Source: Lysinibacillus odysseyi 34hs-1 = NBRC 100172 (GTDB taxonomy: Bacteria; Bacillota; Bacilli; Bacillales_A; Planococcaceae). Taken from it: 64,000 nucleotides of DNA. A program made the translations under genes and the position numbers. Under the pieces are notes generated by a model that was not told the origin of the DNA, did no database searches, and was given only the letters and a program-made list of their open reading frames with translations. Below, one piece after another: positions 9,630-16,977 of this stretch. The stretch is from positions 186,001 through 250,000 of the forward strand of contig NZ_BCVX01000002.1 of NCBI RefSeq assembly GCF_001591965.1, written 5' to 3'. Every line of letters begins with the position of its first letter. Position 1 is the first letter of the stretch.

Positions 9630-9653
9630 CCCCCTCCACTTGTTTAGAGGGGG
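9630..9653 (-). other. GC-rich hairpin between essB and essC
   Basis: CCCCCTC (9630-9636) pairs with GAGGGGG (9647-9653) around a 10-nt loop. It lies in the 168-nt essB-essC gap, just before the essC ribosome binding site on the transcribed strand. No T-tract follows. It may limit read-through, protect the upstream mRNA from exonucleases, or set the EssB:EssC ratio. Confidence 0.5.
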
Positions 9654-9766
9654 CATCCATACTGCTCAGGACAAGGACTACAATTCACCAGACTGCCAAG
9701 AGAGTGTATGAGGTATTGTACTTACCACCTATGCGAAACACTTATCTTTTTTATCCATCACTTACT

Positions 9767-11083
9767 CTACGGTGTTGGTGTTTCTTCGGTTTGTGTATCC
9801 GCTGGCTTTTCCTGTTTGTTTTCAGGTTGTGCCGACGATGTTGCATCAGCCGGATCATTTGTTTCTTGCTGCTCATCCTTCACTGGGGTTTCCTTTTCTT
9901 CCTCAGCCTTTTCTATTAGCTCCTGCAATTCCTGAATTTGTTTTTCATAGTCTTTCTTTTCTGTTTCAATCTCGTTTAGGAGCCGCTCGCGCTCTTCTTC
10001 TTTTAAATCGCTATCCTGTTTCACTTCTTCCTCGTAGTGCAGAAGAGCCAGCATAATTAAGTCCAGATCTTCTAATTGGCGTGAAATTGTCAGCGCTTTT
10101 TCTGCCTGGCCGCGTCCGAGGAAAATCCAGTATTGATAATAGCGGGGATCTGTCTGTAAGGTGATTGTATTTAACACATTATCCTTCTGTTCTTCTGTCA
10201 GCGTTTCATTGATGATATAGGAAATGGATAGCTCGTATTGAATAACTTTCGGCATATCCTCCACCTCATAGTTTGAAAGTGTATTGATGACTTCGCTGTA
10301 TTTTTTTTGAAGGTAATGCTCCTGAGAAAAAATATAAGCCTCTTGTCTAGGTTGTAAAATGAATACGGAATACCCATTGTAAATCCCTAACGGAATGGCT
10401 AATAATAAAAGGACAACAATCGAATAGCGAAGCCAATTACGCTTCACCAGTGTCATTTTTGTATAATTTTTTTCCTCTGCGACAAGCTTTTTGATGCGCT
10501 TTTGGATAATATTTATCAATTCCGTTTCATCAGTGGCCTGCAGTATTTTTTCAACCTCGGGCGTGCGGTTAATCGAATCAGAGAATTGGTAATACTGCTC
10601 AAAGGTATATTTTGGCTCCACCGCTGCGGCAACAAGCGCCTTTGTTTCACGAAACGTCCGCTCATCATTTTTTTCATATGGAGGCACACTTTCTTTTACA
10701 CCATAATGAAGGAATGTGGGCGTCATACTTTCATCAATGACAATATTTTCAGGGCAGATAAATAGATGGAGGCGGTTCGATGAATGGGCTGCCACTGCCT
10801 TTACTAAATTCGCGGCAAACATCCATCTGCTTTTTTCTTCATGCTTTATAAGCTGGGCAAAGGACATATGATATTTTTCCGGGTAGAAGGTCATAATCAG
10901 CTCGTCTTCTGTAAAAGATATGTCTTTTCGAATGAAGGGGTTGGCACTTTTCAATAAGGCCACTTCAAGTTCGTCCTGGAATTTAATTTTTTCCTTTTGG
11001 AAAGTGATCGTGACGAGTTCCGGAGTCTTTTCAATCTTTGCTTCCAGCTGACTTTCAAGATATGTTTGTTTTTTTTCTGTCAT
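9767..11083 (-). CDS. essB: Type VII secretion protein EssB (YukC, pseudokinase)
   Basis: A 438-residue single-pass membrane protein. Residues 1-205 correspond to the cytoplasmic pseudokinase-like domain of EssB/YukC. A transmembrane helix around 218-240 (RYSIVVLLLLAIPLGIY) follows, then an extracytoplasmic helical region. The C-terminal ~60 residues are highly charged and end in a Glu/Pro/Thr-rich tail (KPADTQTEETPTP). EssB dimers form the membrane scaffold linking EssC to the other components. The ATG at 11083 has GGGAG upstream and lies 12 nt after esaB. The last ~90 residues are low complexity, as in other YukC proteins. Confidence 0.92.
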   Translation of the reverse strand: MTEKKQTYLESQLEAKIEKTPELVTITFQKEKIKFQDELEVALLKSANPFIRKDISFTEDELIMTFYPEKYHMSFAQLIKHEEKSRWMFAANLVKAVAAHSSNRLHLFICPENIVIDESMTPTFLHYGVKESVPPYEKNDERTFRETKALVAAAVEPKYTFEQYYQFSDSINRTPEVEKILQATDETELINIIQKRIKKLVAEEKNYTKMTLVKRNWLRYSIVVLLLLAIPLGIYNGYSVFILQPRQEAYIFSQEHYLQKKYSEVINTLSNYEVEDMPKVIQYELSISYIINETLTEEQKDNVLNTITLQTDPRYYQYWIFLGRGQAEKALTISRQLEDLDLIMLALLHYEEEVKQDSDLKEEERERLLNEIETEKKDYEKQIQELQELIEKAEEEKETPVKDEQQETNDPADATSSAQPENKQEKPADTQTEETPTP

Positions 11084-11095
11084 CGTATTACTCCC

Positions 11096-11335
11096 TTACA
11101 AAATTTCTAGACGATCGCCTGTCGTGACCCCACTGGCTGCCAGCTGTTCACTCCCGGATAACATGATTTTTTTGTTTTGCACACGTACCCAATATCCTTC
11201 TCTTGGAATGTCAGTTATAGCCTTTACTTGCCAGACAACATCGACTAATTGCTTAACGGAATAATAGTCGGAAAGACGGATGTCAAAGCTTTCCCCTGTG
11301 TAATTTTTTAAATCTACCGTTACTTCTATGTACAA
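11096..11335 (-). CDS. esaB: Ubiquitin-like type VII secretion protein EsaB (YukD)
   Basis: A 79-residue protein with the beta-grasp pattern of YukD/EsaB (IEVTVDLKNYTGESFDIRL, and a conserved C-terminal GDRLEIL). It is a small cytoplasmic component required for T7SSb activity. The start is a TTG at 11335 preceded by GAGGTG with 7-nt spacing. It lies between esxA and essB in the canonical yukE-D-C order. A terminator-like hairpin precedes it, so its expression is probably lower than that of esxA. Confidence 0.92.
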   Translation of the reverse strand: MYIEVTVDLKNYTGESFDIRLSDYYSVKQLVDVVWQVKAITDIPREGYWVRVQNKKIMLSGSEQLAASGVTTGDRLEIL

Positions 11336-11348
11336 TTTATATCACCTC

Positions 11349-11386
11349 AAAATAAAAGAGCGCCTTTCCTAAAAAGTGACGCTCTT
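11349..11386 (-). terminator. Attenuating terminator between esxA and esaB
   Basis: On the minus strand AAGAGCG (11380-11386) and CGCTCTT (11356-11362) form a stem followed by TTTATTTT. It stands right after the esxA stop, before the rest of the operon. This would give abundant esxA mRNA and less of the translocon genes. Confidence 0.65.
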
Positions 11387-11410
11387 CCAGTTTCCTCATG
11401 TAGATGATGA

Positions 11411-11704
11411 TTAACCGCGAATTTGGCTCGCAATTTGACGATCTGCATCTGCCAGTGCATGTGCAGTCTTTTTTAATTGTACAGAGACATCTTCTAAAAG
11501 TTTTTGCATCTCAACGAAAGATGGTCTTAATGTGGAATATTGGTCAGCGAATGCACGGCTGGATTCCCCTTCCCACATTCCTTGCAATTCTTCAATCATT
11601 TTATCTAGACGAATAATCTGTTCATCTACCTGGCCACTCTCATCTGTATAGCGTCCCGCCATTGCTTCTAATTCAGCAGGGGTAACTCGAATAATTCCTG
11701 ACAT
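11411..11704 (-). CDS. esxA: WXG100 secreted protein EsxA (YukE)
   Basis: A 97-residue WXG100 protein: two helices joined by a turn carrying the Trp-x-Gly motif (MWEGES, about residues 42-47). It has no signal peptide. The C-terminus has the helical HxxxD-type tail expected for a type VII export signal (HALADADRQI). WXG100 proteins dimerise and are exported by EssC. The start at 11704 (MSGIIRVTPAELEAM) is set by AAAGGAGA 8 nt upstream. Two upstream in-frame ATGs either overlap this ribosome binding site or lie in the promoter. It is the first gene of the ess operon, with its own promoter at 11736-11764. Confidence 0.96.
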   Translation of the reverse strand: MSGIIRVTPAELEAMAGRYTDESGQVDEQIIRLDKMIEELQGMWEGESSRAFADQYSTLRPSFVEMQKLLEDVSVQLKKTAHALADADRQIASQIRG

Positions 11705-11735
11705 AAACATCTCTCCTTTTGCAAAATTTAAACTC

Positions 11736-11764
11736 ATTCTAAAATCAACTTCTATATTGGTCAA
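11736..11764 (-). promoter_or_regulatory. Sigma-A promoter of the esxA operon
   Basis: On the minus strand TTGACC (11759-11764) and TAGAAT (11736-11741) are separated by exactly 17 bp. Each hexamer is one base from consensus. Transcription would start near 11729, about 25 nt before the esxA ATG. Confidence 0.75.
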
Positions 11765-11929
11765 TAACAATACCGAAAATCAGTTATAAATTACCAGCAC
11801 AGTTAGTAGTATTTTACTCATTTTCCCCTTTATCAAACTGTAGTAAATTACCATTTTCAACTATATTTTATATGCTATAGTAATAATATATGGAAACAAA
11901 ATCCTTTCAAAACGTTAGAGGTGATATAA

Positions 11930-12280
11930 GTGTCTTTAGCATTTTATTATGCGCTTTTAGCGAAAAAGCAGAGTGATCTGCTGCGCTTGGAGTCATGCAA
12001 TAGCAAATTGCAAACAAAGCAGGGGGAATTCTCTGAGAATGAAAACCTTATGATAAAGCCTTCCTTAACAACGACAACATGGCACGGAAATTGGGCCCAG
12101 GCCTTCGATGATATTCGAGAAAACGGTATCCTCGCCAGCTACATTGAAATTGAAACTACACAATTTAGTGCTACGTTTGAGGCATTGGCGACAAAAATAA
12201 AGGAAATCCAGGAAGAGATCGAACGAATCCAGCAAATTATCGCTCAGCTGCTTGCCGAACAAAGTGCCCTCTCCCAATAA
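11930..12280 (+). CDS. DUF5082 (YwqH-like) helical LXG-associated protein, orphan
   Basis: A 116-residue, mostly helical cytoplasmic protein with a coiled-coil C-terminus (EEIERIQQIIAQLLAEQSAL) and a central W-x-G (TTWHGNW), resembling WXG100-like folds. It matches the DUF5082/YwqH type, which in B. subtilis is the first gene of ywqH-ywqI-ywqJ and accompanies LXG toxins. Here it is divergent from esxA, and no DUF5344 or LXG gene follows it. The matching DUF5344-LXG pair lies 10 kb away at the other end of the locus. The GTG start at 11930 has AGAGGTGAT upstream. An AT-rich -10-like region (around 11873-11890) precedes it, but the -35 is unclear. Confidence 0.75.
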   Translation: MSLAFYYALLAKKQSDLLRLESCNSKLQTKQGEFSENENLMIKPSLTTTTWHGNWAQAFDDIRENGILASYIEIETTQFSATFEALATKIKEIQEEIERIQQIIAQLLAEQSALSQ

Positions 12281-12680
12281 CGTTCCCTTGCTACTTAAAA
12301 CGTCTGAAAACAAGCTTATTAAATAGGTAAGTTTCTTACTATAGAAGAACAACTTAGCTGATGACAGCTGTGTACGTTAATAGGTGTCTCGGCTAAGAAG
12401 AATATTGCCAAAATCCTTCTTAAGCCCGAAGTCTCTACCGTCTCATGCAGGCCTTGCATTATGAAAACCCTCTTTCTAACAGCTTCTTTTCTTAGGAAGT
12501 TTGAAAAGAGAGGGGAGGTAAAGTGTATAACAACACCTTCCGAGATAATATGCGGTTGTTTTTAAGCCTTGAGAGAAGCTTGCAGTACAGCTTTCTAAAA
12601 ACTACTACATCAAGGATAATATTATTCCTACGGTATGTGGATGAAGCATAGCTAAACTCAGTGAAAGTTTTGACCAACGC
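12281..12680. other. 400-bp gap after the DUF5082 gene
   Basis: No recognised gene. It holds a possible short reading frame at 12523-12651 and a loose inverted repeat near 12467-12515 (CCCTCTTTC versus GAAAAGAGAGGG). I see no remnant that I can name. Confidence 0.4.
12523..12651 (+). CDS. Possible 42-residue reading frame with a strong ribosome binding site
   Basis: A GTG at 12523 is preceded by AGGGGAGG with 4-nt spacing and opens a 42-codon frame ending in TAG at 12651. The product would be basic with a hydrophobic patch (RIILFLRYV). I recognise no family. The ribosome binding site is the only positive sign, so it may be chance. Confidence 0.2.
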   Translation: MYNNTFRDNMRLFLSLERSLQYSFLKTTTSRIILFLRYVDEA

Positions 12681-12710
12681 AAAAAAACGGTAAATTTATC
12701 ATTTACCGTT
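12681..12710 (-). terminator. Terminator of the SLH surface-protein gene
   Basis: AACGGTAAAT (12686-12695) and ATTTACCGTT (12701-12710) form a 10-bp stem with a 5-nt loop. On the minus strand it is followed by a run of T. It lies about 18 nt after the stop at 12729. Confidence 0.85.
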
Positions 12711-12728
12711 CTCCCGTCAGCACTGATT

Positions 12729-15700
12729 TTAATTCAAGCCGCTATAATCTACTGTTTCTGCCGCTGCCATGTCTTCTAGCAGCGTATAGCGTAAAGGCAA
12801 TAGAGTAGAAGTTGAATTGAAAGCTCCCGCTGCATTTGAAACATTTAGTGTATCGGCGTTACTTGGCAGACTAGCCGCAGCACTTGTACCGGATGCACTC
12901 GTTGTAAGAATCACGATTTTGTTAGTTACCGGCTCTGTTCCCTCACCTGTAACTGTATATTCAAATTCATCAAGCTTTCCTATGGAAGCCGGGTCACCAT
13001 ACGATGTGTATGTGTAGGCTCCAGTAGCAGGATTTATTGTAAGCGCGCCGTATTTCCCTACTACTACCGTTGTCTCATCTTCAATTTCTACAGGTGCGGC
13101 ATTGTCGTTTGTCATTGATCGAACCTGTGAAATGGCTGCTCCTTCTGTAAAAGTAACGGTACCTTGTCGTTGAGGTGTCTCTTTATCAGGAGTACCTGCT
13201 GTAGTGTCTCTTAAAGTAGTATCAGTAAACCTAATCGCGTCGCCGCTTAGTAAATCCAGATTGAAGTTACTATCAGGAGACGTGACAAATTTGTATTCCC
13301 CTTCCCCAAAATAAGATGTTTCAAAGTTGTATTTATTTTGAATAGGAATGCCTAAAAGAGTGAGATAGTCAAGATTATCATTCCATACTCTTTCATATCC
13401 TTGATCTGTTTTTTTATACACCGCAAGCCCAAGCCTTCCGGTACCTACCACACCACTTACAATTGCACGCACATTAAATTTAAATTCTTTTCCTTCTTCT
13501 ACCACAAAGCCTGCCCCGATGTCAGGAGAGGAAAGAACATCAGTACTAAGCACAGGGCTCAATGTAACACCGAGTGTTGTAAATTTTAAATCTCTATTAC
13601 CTTTTTGAATATCGCCTAAACCTTCTGAGCTTTCGGCTTCTCCATTGTTTAAAGTAATTTCGTTTACTTCATACTCGGATCGTAATGTCTGTGTGCTTTG
13701 CTGCTTCGCATTATTATAGCGCTCAATAGCAAGCCGCAGCAGCATTGTTGCCCTTTCAATTTCTGCTCTTGTGACGTTTTCGTTGTTCACTGCCTCTCTT
13801 GCATTATCAATAGCGCTCTCGAAACTATTCAGCTCCTCCTGCGTTGTCCATTGTTCATCAGGGGCCAAGCCGCTTCCATTTTCCGATACAGTTGCTCTGT
13901 CGACCTCCTCAGCATCTGTGATTAAGTTTTGTAGGTCTTCTTTACTTGCTGAGAGATCTTCCTCTGTTTGTGTACCTGGCTGCTTAGCATTGTTATATGC
14001 ATTAATGGCCGCTCGTAAGTTTTCTGCTGCAGCGTTTACTTCCTCCTGAGTCGCATCCTCTCTTTCCAGCAAGGCTTCTACTTCTGTAAGAGCAGCGTAG
14101 AAGGCATCAAAGTCTTCCTGCGTTGTCCATTCTTTTGTTATTGGTACATCGCTTCCATCTGTAGAGACATCCACCCGTGCTGCTGTCGCCTGTGTGATTA
14201 ATTCTTCTAACGCTGAAGTATCAACTGGTGACTCTTCTTCCTCTTCCTGAGTACCTGCTTGTTTTGCTGTGTTGTATGCTGCAATCGCTTCTGTCAGTGC
14301 TGTAACGGCCGCGTTTACTTCTTCCTGAGTCGCTTCTTCGTTATCGAGAACGACCTGAGCCTCATTCACTGCCGTTGTGAACGTATCGAATACATCCTTT
14401 GTTGTCCATTCCTCAGACGACGAAACATCCCTTCCATCCGTAGAAACATTCACCTGTACTGTTGCCGCTTCTGCGATTAATTCTTCTAGCGCTGAAGTAT
14501 CGACTGGTGACTCTTCTCCCTCTTCTTGACTACCTGCTTGTTTTGCTGCGTTGTATTTGTCGATGGCCTCTGTTAGCGCTGCTACTGCAGCATCTACTTC
14601 TTCTTGTGTCGCTTCTTCGTTTGCCAGTACCGCTTCCGCATTTTCTATAGCTGCCGTGAATGTATCCAATGCTTCCTGCGTTGTCCACTCTTCTGTTGCC
14701 GGCACATCGCTGCCATCTTCGGAGACCGTAGCCCGTTCTACTGTTTCTGCTTGAGCTAGTGCATTTTCTAACGCTGCCGTATCAACCCTCAGTTCTTCCT
14801 CCTCAGTTTGAACACCTGGTTGCTTCGCTTCCTTATATGTGTTGATAGCTTCAGTCAATGCTGAAACAGCAGCATTTACCTCTTCTTGGGTTGCTTCTTC
14901 ATTTGCCAGTACTGCTTCCGCATTTTCTATAGCTGTCGTGAATGTATCTAATGCTTCCTGCGTTGTCCACTCATCTGTTGCCGGCACATCACTGCCGTCT
15001 TCGGAGACCCTAGCCCGTTCTATTGTTTCTGCTTGAGCCAGTGCATTTTCTAAATCTAAAGTATCAACTGTTGAAGGCGCTTCTTCGTCTGGGTTTCCTC
15101 CATCGCCTGGGTCTTCTCCTCCTGGATTTTCTCCCTCACCTGGTGTGCCGCCATCACCCGGGTTTTCCCCGCCTGGATTTTCTCCCTCACCTGGTGTGCC
15201 GCCGTCACCTGGGTTTTCCCCGCCTGGGTCTTCTCCATCGCCTGGTGTGCCGCCATCACCCGGGTTTTCTCCTCCTGGATTTCCTCCGTCACCCGGTGTA
15301 CTTCCCCCTGGTGTGTCTCCTCCACCTGGTGTGCTGCCATCACCCGGCGTACTTCCTCCTGGTGTGTCTCCTCCACCTGGTGTGCTGCCGCCGCTGCCTG
15401 GGTTATCATTTTGCCCTACATCCGATGCTAAATCAGAAATATTTATCTCCGTATAAGACATCGCTGTACTTCCAACATCCGGATGAGCTGCTTCAATTGT
15501 AATAGGACCTTTCGTATTTTCATCTACCTTGAGTGGAATAGTGTAAGCTCCGTTAGCATTGACTGTAGTCGAACCAAGAATAACGCCGTTTGCATCTTTT
15601 GCTGTGATCGATGCACCAGGTTTAGCATCTGTTCCTACCAATGCCTTTTCATCAGTATTCACTTCTAATAGGTTTGGCTGAATAAGTACTTGCTGTTTAT

Positions 15701-16409
15701 ATTCCTCTAACGTTGGCTCTAACCTCGGTTCACTCATCTTCTGTAACAAACGATAAATAAATGAGGCGAACTGTCCGCGTCCGGTATAAGTTTTCGGTTG
15801 GTATTCCTTTACAACCGTAATATCAAAATAATCAATCATATTAATTGCATCTACAGCACCTGGATCTGCACTGTTTAAATCTGTTATTGCCGTTTCGAAG
15901 TTCGGTTGTGCTTTTACATATCCAGAGCTATTAATATTAAAGTGTTTGTCAAACATGCGCATAACAACCAATGCAATTTGTTCACGTGTAATATAGCTGC
16001 CCGGATTCAGGTTTCCATTAGATCCAATAAAAATATTGGAATCAGCCACAACTGCGGCATAACGGAGCAGTTCATCGTCCTGACTATTTTTCAGATCTGC
16101 AAAGCGGATATTTGTCTTATAGTCACTTGGGATACGTAAGTTTTCTTCCTCGACTAGATACCGGCCAATGATTTTAACAACATGACTGCGTGTCAATTGC
16201 TCATAAGGCTTGAAAATATCATTAGAATAGCCTTTTAGTAAATTACGTTCTGCCAATGCATTAATGGCTGTTTCATGCGTGTTACCGCTTACATCAACAA
16301 ACTTGGCTTCTACAAAGCTAGAGGAAAAAGGGACTATAGCAGCACTCACAATAAGGCTAGTAGACATAAACAGTTTAGTATTTTTGCTAAATTTATTGCT
16401 TCCACTCAT
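12729..16409 (-). CDS. Large SLH-anchored surface protein with Gly/Pro linker and FIVAR-like repeats
   Basis: A 1226-residue exported protein. A signal peptide (about 1-35, SAAIVPFSSSFVEA) is followed by three SLH domains (about 36-235), which would bind pyruvylated secondary wall polymer. Next come an Ig-like domain (TDAKPGASITAKDANGVILG), a low-complexity Gly/Pro/Asp/Glu linker, five ~92-residue FIVAR-like helical repeats (TTQEALDTFTAAIENAEAVL type), and a C-terminal region with a VCBS/Bap-like beta segment (GALTINPATGAYTYTSYGD). It is likely a long stalked adhesin or S-layer-associated protein. The ligand is unknown. The ATG at 16409 has AGGAGG 9 nt upstream. It lies alone between the T7SS locus and the pdh operon, with its own terminator. 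Confidence 0.85.
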   Translation of the reverse strand: MSGSNKFSKNTKLFMSTSLIVSAAIVPFSSSFVEAKFVDVSGNTHETAINALAERNLLKGYSNDIFKPYEQLTRSHVVKIIGRYLVEEENLRIPSDYKTNIRFADLKNSQDDELLRYAAVVADSNIFIGSNGNLNPGSYITREQIALVVMRMFDKHFNINSSGYVKAQPNFETAITDLNSADPGAVDAINMIDYFDITVVKEYQPKTYTGRGQFASFIYRLLQKMSEPRLEPTLEEYKQQVLIQPNLLEVNTDEKALVGTDAKPGASITAKDANGVILGSTTVNANGAYTIPLKVDENTKGPITIEAAHPDVGSTAMSYTEINISDLASDVGQNDNPGSGGSTPGGGDTPGGSTPGDGSTPGGGDTPGGSTPGDGGNPGGENPGDGGTPGDGEDPGGENPGDGGTPGEGENPGGENPGDGGTPGEGENPGGEDPGDGGNPDEEAPSTVDTLDLENALAQAETIERARVSEDGSDVPATDEWTTQEALDTFTTAIENAEAVLANEEATQEEVNAAVSALTEAINTYKEAKQPGVQTEEEELRVDTAALENALAQAETVERATVSEDGSDVPATEEWTTQEALDTFTAAIENAEAVLANEEATQEEVDAAVAALTEAIDKYNAAKQAGSQEEGEESPVDTSALEELIAEAATVQVNVSTDGRDVSSSEEWTTKDVFDTFTTAVNEAQVVLDNEEATQEEVNAAVTALTEAIAAYNTAKQAGTQEEEEESPVDTSALEELITQATAARVDVSTDGSDVPITKEWTTQEDFDAFYAALTEVEALLEREDATQEEVNAAAENLRAAINAYNNAKQPGTQTEEDLSASKEDLQNLITDAEEVDRATVSENGSGLAPDEQWTTQEELNSFESAIDNAREAVNNENVTRAEIERATMLLRLAIERYNNAKQQSTQTLRSEYEVNEITLNNGEAESSEGLGDIQKGNRDLKFTTLGVTLSPVLSTDVLSSPDIGAGFVVEEGKEFKFNVRAIVSGVVGTGRLGLAVYKKTDQGYERVWNDNLDYLTLLGIPIQNKYNFETSYFGEGEYKFVTSPDSNFNLDLLSGDAIRFTDTTLRDTTAGTPDKETPQRQGTVTFTEGAAISQVRSMTNDNAAPVEIEDETTVVVGKYGALTINPATGAYTYTSYGDPASIGKLDEFEYTVTGEGTEPVTNKIVILTTSASGTSAAASLPSNADTLNVSNAAGAFNSTSTLLPLRYTLLEDMAAAETVDYSGLN
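13687..15068 (-). repeat. Five tandem ~92-codon FIVAR-like repeats inside the SLH protein gene
   Basis: Each unit begins with a V/S-D-T/S-x-x-L-E/Q motif, carries E-x-W-T-T-Q/K-E/D near its middle and ends A-Y/N-x-x-A-K-Q. Units 1 and 2 are nearly identical, including the DNA. Units 3 and 4 form a second close pair. Unit 5 is more diverged. This pattern suggests recent duplication. Confidence 0.8.
15069..15412 (-). repeat. 51-bp tandem repeats coding for a Gly/Pro/Glu-rich linker
   Basis: The linker is made of 17-residue units of the type TPGEGENPGGENPGDGG and TPGGGDTPGGSTPGDGS, at least five full units plus a short one. The units keep the frame (51 bp). Near-identical DNA makes slippage and length change likely. 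GC content is much higher than in the flanking gene. Confidence 0.85.
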
Positions 16410-16857
16410 TTTACAGGTCCTCCTAATTATAAAATAATAAAATACTGCCCACTGTCCTATTTAGCCCTTCCTTTTCCAGATAAAACTATTATTAGTTAAA
16501 TTTAATAGAAATTTCTGAATTTTAATTCTAATGAATCAGATATAAACAAAACTATTATTTTTAAATCACTATTTTATAACTTAATGCCTTACTTTAAAAT
16601 TTGGACTTTTACATTCCTATTAACTATTTTGCCGGCTTTCTATTTAAGAATAAAAATATATCATTTATGTATCAGGTAGTAAGGAACAAGAATCTATATT
16701 GTGAAAAAACATATAACAAAATACTTATATTCATTCTGTTAATATGCGCTATATAATGAAGCACTTTTTTCACGAGCATTTGCACCAGCCACGTGTTATA
16801 CAAGAATGTTCTCGGCTGGCTCGTTTCCTGACTTTTTAGACTCAAAAAGACGTGTTT

Positions 16858-16909
16858 GTCTATTATCGCCCTGAAATTGTCTATTAACCCTATGAAATCG
16901 TCTATTAAC
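16858..16909. repeat. About 2.5 copies of a 21-bp tandem repeat
   Basis: Copies start at 16858, 16879 and 16900, each with GTCTATTA, followed by a C-rich middle and TGAAAT. The third copy stops after GTCTATTAACCC. Non-coding and intergenic. It may be a fragment of a dispersed repeat family. Confidence 0.65.
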
Positions 16910-16927
16910 CCATTCTCCAACATAAAT

Positions 16928-16965
16928 AAAAAACACTGTACGGCGTATTGCCATACAGTGTTTTT
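16928..16965 (-). terminator. Terminator of the pdh operon
   Basis: AAAAACACTGTA (16929-16940) pairs with TACAGTGTTTTT (16954-16965), with inner pairing GGC/GCC. On the minus strand it ends in a T-run. It lies about 12 nt after the pdhD stop. Confidence 0.9.
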
Positions 16966-16977
16966 CGGATTGCTATA

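Larger units (their letters stand above)
16410..16977. other. 568-bp gap upstream of the SLH gene
   Basis: The first ~260 bp are very AT-rich and would hold the SLH-gene leader and promoter; no clear -35/-10 pair stands out. The remainder contains the 21-bp repeats at 16858-16909 and the pdhD terminator at 16928-16965. No gene is seen. Confidence 0.5.

Noticed and set aside
11705-11770. 22-residue N-terminal extension of EsxA
   Set aside because: The extension covers the -35/-10 promoter and the ribosome binding site; WXG100 proteins start at the chosen ATG.
1-12280. The T7SS cluster as part of a prophage or integrative element
   Set aside because: No integrase, att repeats, IS ends or phage genes are seen, and the gene order equals the chromosomal yuk/yue locus.
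13687-15412. Regular DNA repeats that could suggest a CRISPR array
   Set aside because: The repeats are coding, in frame, directly adjacent without unique spacers, and there are no cas genes.
15145-15456. 103-codon plus-strand frame of Pro/Ser/Gly repeats (PPSPGFSPPG type)
   Set aside because: It is the exact antisense of the SLH-protein linker repeats; no ribosome binding site or promoter, and the minus-strand gene explains it.
16672-16923. 83-codon minus-strand frame with repeated LIDNF-like segments
   Set aside because: The repeated peptide simply translates the 21-bp intergenic repeats and the frame runs through AT-rich non-coding DNA.
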